DNA of 64,000 nucleotides from NCBI RefSeq assembly GCF_000203915.1, contig NC_008391.1, positions 2,294,001 through 2,358,000 on the forward strand. The letters are read 5' to 3'. The position numbers and the translations under genes were made by a program. This DNA is from Burkholderia ambifaria AMMD (lineage in GTDB: Bacteria; Pseudomonadota; Gammaproteobacteria; Burkholderiales; Burkholderiaceae). Below the pieces are notes generated by a model. The model saw only the letters and a list, made by a program, of their open reading frames with translations, had not been told where the DNA came from and ran no database searches. Shown here in pieces: positions 46,679 through 54,997 of the stretch (position 1 is the stretch's first letter; every line of letters starts with the position of its first letter).

Positions 46679-47401
46679 TCAGGCCAGCCCGACGGGGGCG
46701 CCGAGTGCGTGACACAGCATCGACAAGTCGCGAATGGTCAGATGAGGGGGCGGGGCACCATGCGCGGCGTGCGCTGTTTCCGCCCCTTCGTCGCGCACCA
46801 CCCACGCCGCCTGAAGCCCCGCATTCAACGCGCCGACGACATCGAGGTGGTAATCATCCCCGACATGAAGCAGTTCCCCCGCAGGCACGCCAAGCGTCGC
46901 GGCGGCCGCATGAAAGATCTCCGGCTCGGGTTTCGCGAAGCCGAACGCACGCGCGCTGAGCGTTTCGCGGAAGAACTCGCCGCCGCCGGTCAGCCGAAGG
47001 TCCGCATTGCCGTTCGTCACCGCGACCAGCGGAAAGCGCGCGCTCAGCCACGCGAGCGCCGGCAATGCATCGTCGAAGAACTCGACCTGGTTCCGCGCGG
47101 CATAAAACACGTCGTATGCGCGGTCGGTCAGCGTGACGTCTTCGTTCGCGCGTTCCAGCGCAAGCCGGATCGAGCCGATGCGCAACGCACGATAGTCGCC
47201 GACCAGATCCGGCCGCAAGCGTTCGTATTCGTCGCGCAACTGGTTCAGCGCCTGCGACGTGGGCAGCACGCGCGCGGTTTCGGGCGCGTGCGCGAGCAGC
47301 CACGCATGCAGCGACGCTTCGGCCCGTTCGACGGACGGTCCGAACGGCCACAGCGTGTCGTCGAGATCGAACGAGATGGCGGAAACGTTGGTCAGGTGCA
47401 T
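46679..47401 (-). CDS. HAD family hydrolase
   Basis: The 240-residue protein has HAD motif I FDLDDTLWPFG (about 10-20), motif II VAVTNGN (about 114-120), and motif III/IV KPEPEIFHAAAATLGVPAGELLHVGDDYHLDVVGALNAGL. It belongs to the phosphatase/dehalogenase-like group (subfamily I cap). The substrate is unknown, possibly a small phosphate ester. The ATG at 47401 is preferred because the longer frame from 47443 overlaps the upstream gene. Confidence 0.9.
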   Translation of the reverse strand: MHLTNVSAISFDLDDTLWPFGPSVERAEASLHAWLLAHAPETARVLPTSQALNQLRDEYERLRPDLVGDYRALRIGSIRLALERANEDVTLTDRAYDVFYAARNQVEFFDDALPALAWLSARFPLVAVTNGNADLRLTGGGEFFRETLSARAFGFAKPEPEIFHAAAATLGVPAGELLHVGDDYHLDVVGALNAGLQAAWVVRDEGAETAHAAHGAPPPHLTIRDLSMLCHALGAPVGLA

Positions 47402-47430
47402 GGCGACGGAAGATACCACGCAGTCGCCGT

Positions 47431-48402
47431 TCACCACGGCCACGGGATGGCGCGTCCCGCGCCGCGCTCGACCGCGTGCCGATACAGGAAACGCGCAACG
47501 GTCAGGTCCTGCAGCGCGAGCCCCGTCATGTCGAACACGGTGATCTCGCTCGCCGCGCGATCGACCGACACAGCCCCGGAGAGCACGTCGCCGATTTCAG
47601 TGCGCGGCAAATCCGGCGCCCACTGACACTCGCCGATGCTGCGCGCCTGCTCGTGATCGTCCACGAAAATCCGCGCACGCTCCAATACGCGTTCGGGAAG
47701 TTCGCGCTTGCCGGCGGTATCCGCGCCCACGCACGTCAGATGCGTGCCTGGCTGAACCGCATCCGCATCGAACAGCGGGCCGCCGCCCGGTGTCGCCGTG
47801 ATGACCACGTCGCTGTCGGCCACCGCATCGTTGCGGTCTCGTGCGACGCGGATGTCGCAGCGTTCGCGAAATGCCGATTCGAACTCCGGATCGACTTCGC
47901 CGCTGACTGTCACGTACTGCACCGAGCACCGTTGCGGCAGCAGCCTGATCGCATAGTCGAGCTGGACGCGCGCCTGCACGCCGGTGCCGAACACGCAGAT
48001 GCGCGTGCTGTCGCGGCGGGCGAGCGCCTGCAGCCCGAGGCCGCCTGCCGCACCGGTCCGGGCCGTGGTGATCGCGTTGCCGTCCATGATGCAGAGCGGG
48101 CGGCCGGTGGCCGGATCGAACAGCGCGATCGTCGCCTGATGCGGTTCGCCACCGCGGCCCCGATTGCCGGGCCAGAACCCGGCCGCCTTGAAACCGAGCA
48201 GATCCTGGCTCGCGACGTCGCCCGACTTGATTCCGAATACCCCGCCGGTATGCAGCTTCTCGCGGACGACCGGGAACACGCGTCCGGCGCGTCGGCTATG
48301 CAGCACGAAGGCCTCGCGGACCGCCGCCGTCACTTGTTCGGCTTGAAGGGCCGGTTCGACCACGTCGCGGTCGAGAAGAAGGAGTTGAGCGTCTGTCGGC
48401 AT
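47431..48402 (-). CDS. Ornithine cyclodeaminase/mu-crystallin family protein
   Basis: The 323-residue protein follows the OCD/mu-crystallin fold: SGDVASQDLLGFKAAGFWPGN, then GRPLCIMDGNAITTARTGAAGGLGLQALARRDSTRICVFGTGVQARVQL (NAD site FGTGVQA), and VDDHEQARSIGECQWA. Members include ornithine cyclodeaminase, alanine dehydrogenase and ketimine reductase; the reaction here is not fixed. The promoter region (48403-48480) has overlapping palindromes. It is the lead gene of a leftward pair with the HAD gene (30-bp gap). Confidence 0.87.
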   Translation of the reverse strand: MPTDAQLLLLDRDVVEPALQAEQVTAAVREAFVLHSRRAGRVFPVVREKLHTGGVFGIKSGDVASQDLLGFKAAGFWPGNRGRGGEPHQATIALFDPATGRPLCIMDGNAITTARTGAAGGLGLQALARRDSTRICVFGTGVQARVQLDYAIRLLPQRCSVQYVTVSGEVDPEFESAFRERCDIRVARDRNDAVADSDVVITATPGGGPLFDADAVQPGTHLTCVGADTAGKRELPERVLERARIFVDDHEQARSIGECQWAPDLPRTEIGDVLSGAVSVDRAASEITVFDMTGLALQDLTVARFLYRHAVERGAGRAIPWPW

Positions 48403-48443
48403 GGTGGGCGAGCCTATGGGGCAATGCGAATCGCTATGTTTAT

Positions 48444-48467
48444 AGTTTGTACAAATATAGACAAACT
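48444..48467. promoter_or_regulatory. Overlapping palindromes before OCD-like gene
   Basis: AGTTTGT (48444-48450) and ACAAACT (48461-48467) form an outer inverted repeat, and TTTGTACAAA (48446-48455) is a perfect inner palindrome. The pattern TTGT-ACAA with TAGACAA recalls GntR/HutC-type sites. It lies about 42 bp upstream of the OCD-like gene start, but no GntR gene is adjacent. Confidence 0.5.
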
Positions 48468-48536
48468 GTCAATTCGGTAGGGATGAGGTGTCGGCGGGGC
48501 ATTGGATCGCCGCACCGACCGCCATGCTCGCAGCAC

Positions 48537-49667
48537 TCACCACCCGTAGAAGCGCGGCCAGGTCTGTACCGCGCCGTCGCCGCTCAGCGCGTGGTATTCC
48601 GGATGTTGCGCAGCGGTCGCGCACGCGTGGTTCGGGAGGATCCGCAAACGGGTACCGATCGGAAACCGCTGCGCGATGCGCGTGTCGGGCGTATCGATGC
48701 GCGACACGATGCCGTGCTCCTGATTGGCCGAACTCATCACATACTCGCCGAGCACGTCGCCGTCTTCGGTACACACCTGCCCGTAGCCGAAATCCCGCGC
48801 CTGCCGCTGGGTGCCGCGATCGCGGCTCATCGCCATCCAGCCCGCGTCGACGATGGCCCAGCCTTTTTCTTCCTGGTGTCCGATGACGGTGGTCAGCACC
48901 GACAGCGCGATGTCGGCCTGCGCGCACACGCCGATGTTGTGCATCACGAGGTCGAACAGCACGTAGACGCCTGCGCGGACTTCCGTCACCCCGTCGAGGT
49001 TCGCGGCGGACAGCGCGGTCGGCGTCGAACCGATGCTCACCACCGGGCAGGGCAGGCCGGCCGCCCGGAGGCGCTCGGCGGCGCGCACGGTGCGGCTGCG
49101 CTCCTGTTCGGCGATCGCGACCAGTGCGCCGCGCGTGTCGTATTCGTAACTGGAGCCGGCGTGAGCGAGCACGCCGCCGAGCGCCATGCCGCCATCTACC
49201 AGCGCGCGGCCGACGTCGATCAGCAGGGCATCGTCGGGCCGAATCCCCGAGCGGTGGCCGTCGACGTCGACCTCGATCCACACGTCGAAGCGCTCGCCGT
49301 GCTCGCGCCCGAATTCGGCGATCGCGTTCGCGGTCTCCAGGCTGTCGGCGACGATCTTCAGGTCGCAGCCCTGGCGGCGCAGCGCCAGCGCCTGGCCCAG
49401 CTTGGCCGGAATCATCCCGACCGCGTAGACGATGTCGCGCACGCCGGCCGCGAAGAACTGTTCGGCTTCCTTCAGCGTCGACACTGTGATGCCCTGCGCG
49501 CCGGCCGCGATCTGCGCGTCGACGACCTGCTGGCACTTGGTGGTCTTCACGTGCGGCCGGAACTTGACGCCCAGCGCGTCGAGATGCGCCTGCATGCGCG
49601 CGATGTTGTTGCGCATGCGATCGACGTCGATCAATGCGGCGGGTGTATTGAGGGGTGGGATGCCCAT
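48537..49667 (-). CDS. D-threonine aldolase/D-serine dehydratase-like enzyme
   Basis: This 376-residue fold-III PLP enzyme has the alanine-racemase-like barrel start TPAALIDVDRMRNNIARMQAHL, then the PLP lysine in FRPHVKTTKC, and the C-terminal metal site in ILPNHACAT (His and Cys), as in D-threonine aldolase/DSD1-type D-serine dehydratase. It needs PLP and a divalent metal and cleaves D-hydroxy amino acids. The start at 49667 (MGIPPLNTP) is preferred over the longer 49703. It is in line after a LysR gene, which probably regulates it. Confidence 0.87.
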   Translation of the reverse strand: MGIPPLNTPAALIDVDRMRNNIARMQAHLDALGVKFRPHVKTTKCQQVVDAQIAAGAQGITVSTLKEAEQFFAAGVRDIVYAVGMIPAKLGQALALRRQGCDLKIVADSLETANAIAEFGREHGERFDVWIEVDVDGHRSGIRPDDALLIDVGRALVDGGMALGGVLAHAGSSYEYDTRGALVAIAEQERSRTVRAAERLRAAGLPCPVVSIGSTPTALSAANLDGVTEVRAGVYVLFDLVMHNIGVCAQADIALSVLTTVIGHQEEKGWAIVDAGWMAMSRDRGTQRQARDFGYGQVCTEDGDVLGEYVMSSANQEHGIVSRIDTPDTRIAQRFPIGTRLRILPNHACATAAQHPEYHALSGDGAVQTWPRFYGW

Positions 49668-49751
49668 GATGCGTTGCCTCGGTGGGTTGCCGACAGCGAA
49701 CACTGTAGGGCGATTGCCAAGCCGCGTGTTTAACGCGTGCCAAATCGATCA

Positions 49752-49766
49752 TTAAGCAGCATTTAA
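49752..49766. promoter_or_regulatory. LysR-like site TTAAGCAGCATTTAA
   Basis: TTAAGC and GCATTTAA face each other upstream of the D-threonine-aldolase-like gene and resemble the perfect TTAATGCT/AGCATTAA repeat before the LysR gene (50718-50743). It is a candidate binding site for that LysR protein. Confidence 0.4.
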
Positions 49767-49780
49767 TCGTGGAAAGCCGC

Positions 49781-50707
49781 TCAGGCCTTGCCGCGCCATG
49801 GCGGCGGATCGAGAAATTGCTTCGCGGCGTCGAGAAAAACCCGTTGCCGCGCGGAGCGGCCGGTGCGCGACGGCAGCAGCGCGGTTACTGGTGCGGGCGG
49901 CAGATGCCAGTCGGGGAGTAGCCGCACCAGCTTGCCGTTCGCCAGCAGCGGCGCGACGTCCCATTCCGAGCGCTCGACGATGCCGAGCCCGGCCAGTGCC
50001 CAGTCGGTGATGACGGTGCCGTCGTTCGATGAAAGCGCGCCCGAGACGCGGATTACCGCGGATCGCCTGGCTTCACCCTTGTTGTCGCCGGGTTGCGAGA
50101 AGTGCCAGCGCGGGACGTCCTCGTCGTTCTCGCGCAGGCACAGGCAGTCGTAGCGCGCGAGGTCGGACGGATGGTTCAGTTCGCCGATGCGACGCGCGTA
50201 ACCGGGGCTCGCGCACAGGAAGCGCTCGTTGGGTGCGAGCGGATAGCCGATCCACGACGACGACTTCAGGGTGCCGACATGCACGACCACGTCGGCGCCC
50301 GACGCACTGCCCAGCGGGCTCTCCGACAGATGCAGCGAGATCTCGAGCTTCGGATGCGCGCGCTGCACGTCGCGCACGATCCGCGCGACGTACTTGCGTC
50401 CGAAGCCGAACGGCGCGACGACGCGCAGCGTGCCCTGCACGTCGCCGTGATCGCCCGAGATGTTGACCGGCAGCGCCTCGACGCGCTCGAGAATCTCGAC
50501 GGCTTCCTGATACAGCCGCTGGCCTTCGTCGGTCAATGCGATGCCTTTCGGCTGTCGCACGGCCAGGCGTACGTCCAGCCGCGCCTCCATCCGCTGCAGG
50601 CGGATCGTGACTGCGGGCGGGGTGAGGTCGAGCAATCGAGCGGCGGATGCCAATGAGCGCGACGCGCCGATCGCGCGGACGAGTCGAAGGTCTTCGAGAT
50701 CGAGCAT
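49781..50707 (-). CDS. LysR family transcriptional regulator
   Basis: The 308-residue protein starts MLDLEDLRLVRAIGASRSLASAARLLDLTPPAVTIRLQRMEARL, the LysR helix-turn-helix (about 3-62), followed by the effector-binding fold (about 90-300). It lies directly upstream of the D-threonine-aldolase-like gene in the same direction, with a 113-bp gap holding a half-site-like repeat. A perfect inverted repeat (50718-50743) lies just before its own start, suggesting autoregulation. In-frame extension to 50752 overlaps that repeat and is unlikely. Confidence 0.9.
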   Translation of the reverse strand: MLDLEDLRLVRAIGASRSLASAARLLDLTPPAVTIRLQRMEARLDVRLAVRQPKGIALTDEGQRLYQEAVEILERVEALPVNISGDHGDVQGTLRVVAPFGFGRKYVARIVRDVQRAHPKLEISLHLSESPLGSASGADVVVHVGTLKSSSWIGYPLAPNERFLCASPGYARRIGELNHPSDLARYDCLCLRENDEDVPRWHFSQPGDNKGEARRSAVIRVSGALSSNDGTVITDWALAGLGIVERSEWDVAPLLANGKLVRLLPDWHLPPAPVTALLPSRTGRSARQRVFLDAAKQFLDPPPWRGKA

Positions 50708-50717
50708 TGCATGTCTC

Positions 50718-50743
50718 TTAATGCTGGCATTGCGAAGCATTAA
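50718..50743. promoter_or_regulatory. Inverted repeat TTAATGCT-N10-AGCATTAA
   Basis: The perfect 8-bp halves at 50718-50725 and 50736-50743 lie 11 bp upstream of the LysR start. The overall length and spacing fit a LysR dimer or tetramer operator. Confidence 0.65.
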
Positions 50744-50806
50744 ACAACACATCGCGCGAAGACGGTAGCGTTACACCGCGTCAACCAACATGCGGTTTCA
50801 TATCCG

Positions 50807-51721
50807 TCACGCGTCCAGCCCGAAAATCAACGAACGATGCGCGCCCACGCCGGCTGCGACGCCCGATGCCGACGCGAACGTCGCATTCGTCATCAGGCTC
50901 GACGCATCGCCGGCCGCGAACACGCCGGGAACGCTCGTCTGCTTCCACGTCTCGACGCGGACTGCCACGCCGAGCGGCCCTTCGTCGAACGCACAGCCGA
51001 GCTGTTGCGCGAGATCGCTCGCCATCTCCGTACGCGCGCCGATGAACAGCGCATCGATCGGCACGACCTGCCCGTCGGCGAGCCGTAACGCTTCGATACG
51101 CGGTGCGTCGCCGAGGATCTCGACGACCGGCGACCGCTCGATACGCACGCCACGTGCGTCCAGCAACGCGGCTTCCTCTTCATTCGGTTCGACCAGGCCT
51201 TGCGTGAACCACGTCGTTGGCCCCCAGTCCGGAATCAGGATCGCCTGATGCACGGACAGCGGATGCGTGGCCAGCACGCCGAGTTGCCGATCCGACACCT
51301 CGTACCCATGGCAATACGGACAATGCAGCACGCTGACACCCCAGCGCTCCGCAAGACCCGGCAGCGCGGGCAACGCGTCGCGGATGCCGGTCGCGAGGAT
51401 CAGCCGGTCGGCGCTGGCGCGGCTGCCGTCTGCCAGCGTCACGTGAAAGCGGCCGCGCGCATCGCGTTCGGCGGTGCGCGCTTCGCCGGCGATCCGCTGC
51501 ACGGTCGGATAGGCCGCGAGTTGCGCGGCGGCGTCGGCGACGATCCGCGCGGGCGGCTTGCCGTCCTGCCCGAAAAAGCCGTGCGCATGCTCCGCGAAAC
51601 GATTACGCGGCCGCCCGGCATCGATCACGAGCACGCGGCGTCGCGCGCGCGCCAGTTGCATCGCGGCCGACAGCCCGGCAAAGCTGCCGCCGATCACGAT
51701 CACTTCGTGATGGTTCTGCAT
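50807..51721 (-). CDS. Thioredoxin reductase-like FAD/NAD(P) oxidoreductase
   Basis: The 304-residue protein has an FAD site VIVIGGSFAGLSAAMQLARARRRVLVIDAG near the N-terminus and a redox-active CPYC in VLHCPYCHGYE (about 138-141), as in thioredoxin-reductase-like enzymes. The C-terminal FAD motif is VPGVFAAGDAS. The electron acceptor is unknown. AAAGGGG before ATG 51721 sets the start; a longer frame to 51802 is unlikely. It is divergent from the Rrf2 gene and probably controlled by it. Confidence 0.88.
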   Translation of the reverse strand: MQNHHEVIVIGGSFAGLSAAMQLARARRRVLVIDAGRPRNRFAEHAHGFFGQDGKPPARIVADAAAQLAAYPTVQRIAGEARTAERDARGRFHVTLADGSRASADRLILATGIRDALPALPGLAERWGVSVLHCPYCHGYEVSDRQLGVLATHPLSVHQAILIPDWGPTTWFTQGLVEPNEEEAALLDARGVRIERSPVVEILGDAPRIEALRLADGQVVPIDALFIGARTEMASDLAQQLGCAFDEGPLGVAVRVETWKQTSVPGVFAAGDASSLMTNATFASASGVAAGVGAHRSLIFGLDA

Positions 51722-51792
51722 GTGTTCACCCCTTTCCGGAATCCGTGCCAGCGAAGAAGGTGCTTCGATGGCGGTCAACTCATGAAACACGA

Positions 51793-51833
51793 GAAGTTGC
51801 ATGATAGGTCGATGGTATCATTCATGCAACTTC
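51793..51833. promoter_or_regulatory. Long inverted repeat, probable Rrf2 operator
   Basis: GAAGTTGCATGA (51793-51804) and TCATGCAACTTC (51822-51833) form a perfect 12-bp inverted repeat with a 17-bp spacer, and ATGATA/TATCAT lies nested within (51801-51806 with 51816-51821). It sits between the divergent reductase and Rrf2 genes, so it is the obvious operator candidate. Confidence 0.75.
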
Positions 51834-51863
51834 AGGAGTTTCGAGAGTGGGAGCCGTCCGGCG

Positions 51864-52304
51864 ATGAGAACCGATAGTCGTTTGTCGCGCATGCTGCATG
51901 CGCTGATCCACATGGACCAGGCCGACGGCCCGCTGACGTCGGAGGCGATCGCGGCGATGCTGGGCACGAATCCGGTCGTCGTGCGGCGCTTGCTCGGCGG
52001 CTTGCGCGATAGCGGCTACGTGCAGTCGGAAAAAGGCCACGGTGGCGGCTGGGCGCTCGCCGTCGCGCTCGACGACATCACGCTGCTCGATGTCTATCGC
52101 GCGGTGGGCGAGCCGCCGGTGTTTTCGGATCTGGTGTCCGAGGATGCCCCCGAATGCCTGGTCGAACAGGCGGTCAACGCGCATCTGTCGGCCACGCTGA
52201 AAGAGGCCGAGGCGGTGCTGCTCGCGCGCTTTGGCGAGGTCACGCTGGGCATGCTGTCACGCGATTTCGAAGCGAAGGCGCCGCGCCGCCGCAAGCCGCG
52301 CTGA
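51864..52304 (+). CDS. Rrf2 family transcriptional regulator
   Basis: The 146-residue protein has an Rrf2-type winged helix (about 1-75, MRTDSRLSRMLHALIHMDQADGPLTSEAIAAMLGTNPVVVRRLLGGLRDSGYVQSEKGHGGGWALA). It lacks the three-cysteine iron-sulfur cluster site of IscR; only one cysteine (about 100, APECLVEQ) is seen, so it may sense oxidants or another ligand through that residue. It is divergent from the thioredoxin-reductase-like gene across the inverted repeat. An in-frame extension to 51801 overlaps the operator and is unlikely. Confidence 0.9.
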   Translation: MRTDSRLSRMLHALIHMDQADGPLTSEAIAAMLGTNPVVVRRLLGGLRDSGYVQSEKGHGGGWALAVALDDITLLDVYRAVGEPPVFSDLVSEDAPECLVEQAVNAHLSATLKEAEAVLLARFGEVTLGMLSRDFEAKAPRRRKPR

Positions 52305-52563
52305 CGCGCTGCAACATCGCGGCCAGCTGCCGATAGCCGGCAGTCCGACGTAATCCGGCGCGGCACAAAACCGCGGTGCCGCCGTGTTCTGTCCCCCGAC
52401 TTCTGCCCGATTCGCCCGCCACAGGGCAAAATACGGGTTTTCCGCACCCGAGAGGGCGCGTCCGAATCACGCGCCGGGCGGCGGCAGTGCGCAACCGCAC
52501 GCCGTCGCCGGGCGCCCAGGCAAGATGCTCGCCGCGTCGCGAGCCCACAGGAGTCCAGACCCC

Positions 52564-53154
52564 ATGCCCGAAACCAACCTGTCCTTCTTCGGCCGGCTGT
52601 CGCTGGCCGTCGGCACGTTCTTCTCCGTGCTCGGCAACCGCGAGTTCGCGGCCGGCGTGCTGCGCCTGCGCGACGGCGCGCCGGCACCGGTCGCCCCGGC
52701 GCCGGTCGCGCCGACCCCCGCCGCGGCTCCGGCACCCGCGCCCGTGAAGGCGCCGGCGCCCGAGCTGCGCGAAGCGAGCCCGCAAGCCGCACTGCAACTG
52801 CTCGGCCTGCTGCAGCGCGATGCGCGCTTCATCGACTTCGTCGAGGAAGACATCGCCGGCTACGCGGACGCCGACATCGGCGCCGCCGCACGCCTCGTGC
52901 ACGACGGCTGCCGTGCCGCGCTGCGCGAACACTTCACGATCGTGCCGGTGCGCGATGAAGCCGAGGGCAGCCGCGTGACGCTGCCGGCCGGCTTCGACGC
53001 GACGGCCGTGCGCGTGACGGGGAAAGTGGTCGGCGCGGCACCCTTCACGGGCACGGTCAGCCATCGCGGCTGGCGCGTGGCCGACGTGCGCCTGCCGAAG
53101 CTGACGGGCAGCCACGACGCATCGGTGGTCGCACCGGCGGAGGTGGAACTGTGA
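52564..53154 (+). CDS. DUF2760 protein
   Basis: The 196-residue protein MPETNLSFFGRLSLAVGTFFSVLGNREFA has a Pro/Ala-rich linker (about 40-62) and then a compact domain (about 68-195, with AALQLLGLLQRDARFIDFVEEDIAGYADADIGAAARLVHDGCRAALREHF and GWRVADVRLPKL). It matches the DUF2760 family, which lies before Hsp70-like genes in many proteobacteria. Function is unknown. It probably feeds the two Hsp70 proteins downstream, since the next gene starts with a GTG that overlaps its stop. CAGGAG precedes its ATG. Confidence 0.85.
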   Translation: MPETNLSFFGRLSLAVGTFFSVLGNREFAAGVLRLRDGAPAPVAPAPVAPTPAAAPAPAPVKAPAPELREASPQAALQLLGLLQRDARFIDFVEEDIAGYADADIGAAARLVHDGCRAALREHFTIVPVRDEAEGSRVTLPAGFDATAVRVTGKVVGAAPFTGTVSHRGWRVADVRLPKLTGSHDASVVAPAEVEL

Positions 53155-54992
53155 GCGATCCACGCTATTCGATCGGTATCGACCTCGGTACGACCCATTG
53201 CGCGCTGTCGTACGTCGACAGCGCCGCGAGCGACGGCGAAAAAATCACGCAGCAGGTGCTGCCGATCGCGCAGCTGACCGCGCCCGGTGCGCTGGAGTCG
53301 CGCGACCTGCTGCCGTCGTTCCTCTATCTTCCGCATGAAAGCGAGCTGACGCAGGGCGACCTGACGCTGCCGTGGACGGACTCGCGCGGCTTCGCGGTGG
53401 GCGAGATGGCGCGCACCCGCGGCGCGGGCACGCCGATCCGCCTCGTGTCGAGCGCGAAGAGCTGGCTGTGTCACCCGGGCGTCGACCGCCGCGCGGCGAT
53501 CCTGCCGAGCGATGCGCCGCCCGAAGTGGCGCGCGTGTCGCCGCTGGAAAGCTCGATCCGCTACCTGACGCACCTGCGCGAAGCGTGGGACCACGCGCAT
53601 CCCGATGCCCCGTTCGCCGACCAGGACGTCACCGTCACGATCCCCGCGTCGTTCGACCCGGCCGCGCGCGAACTGACGGCGGAAGCCGCGCGTGCCGCCG
53701 GCTACACGCGGATGACGCTGCTCGAGGAGCCGCAAGCGGCGCTCTACAGCTGGATCCAGAAGAGCGAAGGCGGCTGGCGCAAGCAGGTGCAGGTCGGCGA
53801 CCTGATCCTGTGCGTGGACGTCGGCGGCGGCACGACCGACCTGTCGCTGATCGCGGTGGTCGAGCGCGACGGCAACCTGGAGCTGCATCGCGTGGCAGTC
53901 GGCGAGCACATCCTGCTCGGCGGCGACAACATGGATCTCGCGCTCGCGCACGTGGTCGCGCGCAAGCTCGCGCAGCAGGGCACGCAGGCCGATCCGTGGC
54001 AACTGCGCGCGCTGACCTACGCGTGCCGCGCCGCGAAGGAAACGCTGCTGTCCGACCCGACGACCGACGCGGTGCCGCTCGTCGTGCCGAGCCGCGGCTC
54101 GAAGCTGATCGGCGGGTCGATCCGCACGGAACTGACGCGCGCGGAACTCACGCAGACGATCCTCGAAGGCTTCTTCCCGCAAGTCGATGCGGCAGCGCGG
54201 CCGGTGAGCCGCGCGCGCGTCGGCCTGACGCAGCTCGGCCTGCCGTATGCGCAGGACGCGGGCATCACGCGCCATCTCGCGGCGTTCCTCGGCCGCCAGG
54301 TCGCGGCGCTCGACGCGCTCGAAGGCGTGCAGCGCACGCTGCCGCAGGGCGCGACGTTCCTGCATCCGACCGCCGTGCTGTTCAACGGCGGCGTGTTCAA
54401 GTCGGCGCTGCTCACGCAGCGCGTGCTCGATACGCTCAACGGCTGGCTGGCCGCCGAAGGTGCGCCGGCCGCGCGCCTGCTCGAAGGCGCGGACCTCGAT
54501 CTCGCGGTCGCGCGCGGCGCCGCGTACTACGGCTTCGTGAAGCGCGGCCGTGGCGTGCGCATTCGCGGCGGCACGGCGCGTGCGTACTACGTCGCGATCG
54601 AATCGGCGATGCCCGCGGTGCCGGGGCTCGAACCGCCGGTGCAGGCGCTGTGCGTCGCACCGTTCGGGATGGAGGAAGGCTCGGATGCGGCGCTGCCGCC
54701 GCAGGAGTTCGGGCTCGTCGTCGGCGAACCGGTGCAGTTCCGCTTCTTCGGGTCGTCGGTGCGCCGTCAGGACGAGGTCGGCACGCTGCTCGACTACTGG
54801 TCGGCGGAAGAGCTGCAGGAGCTCGAGGAAATCCAGGCCACGCTGCCCGCCGAAGGGCGCACGGTCGGCGAGATCGTGCCGGTGAAGCTGCATGCGCGCG
54901 TGACCGAAGCCGGCACGCTCGAGCTCGAGGCGATCCCGAGCGGGACGGACGAGCGCTGGAAGGTCGAGTTCGACGTGCGCGGCGCCGCCTGA
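53151..54992 (+). CDS. Hsp70 family protein (HscC/DnaK-like)
   Basis: This 613-residue protein has the Hsp70 ATPase domain: phosphate 1 SIGIDLGTTHCALSYVD, phosphate 2 LCVDVGGGTTDLSLI, and the adenosine region ILLGGDNMDLALA. It has a beta-rich C-terminal part but no typical DnaK lid or EEVD-type tail. It differs clearly from DnaK. The GTG start overlaps the DUF2760 stop (GTGA), and the next Hsp70 starts 5 bp after its stop, so all three are one operon. No DnaJ or GrpE gene is nearby. The client or partner is unknown. Confidence 0.9.
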   Translation: MSDPRYSIGIDLGTTHCALSYVDSAASDGEKITQQVLPIAQLTAPGALESRDLLPSFLYLPHESELTQGDLTLPWTDSRGFAVGEMARTRGAGTPIRLVSSAKSWLCHPGVDRRAAILPSDAPPEVARVSPLESSIRYLTHLREAWDHAHPDAPFADQDVTVTIPASFDPAARELTAEAARAAGYTRMTLLEEPQAALYSWIQKSEGGWRKQVQVGDLILCVDVGGGTTDLSLIAVVERDGNLELHRVAVGEHILLGGDNMDLALAHVVARKLAQQGTQADPWQLRALTYACRAAKETLLSDPTTDAVPLVVPSRGSKLIGGSIRTELTRAELTQTILEGFFPQVDAAARPVSRARVGLTQLGLPYAQDAGITRHLAAFLGRQVAALDALEGVQRTLPQGATFLHPTAVLFNGGVFKSALLTQRVLDTLNGWLAAEGAPAARLLEGADLDLAVARGAAYYGFVKRGRGVRIRGGTARAYYVAIESAMPAVPGLEPPVQALCVAPFGMEEGSDAALPPQEFGLVVGEPVQFRFFGSSVRRQDEVGTLLDYWSAEELQELEEIQATLPAEGRTVGEIVPVKLHARVTEAGTLELEAIPSGTDERWKVEFDVRGAA

Positions 54993-54997
54993 GCGCG

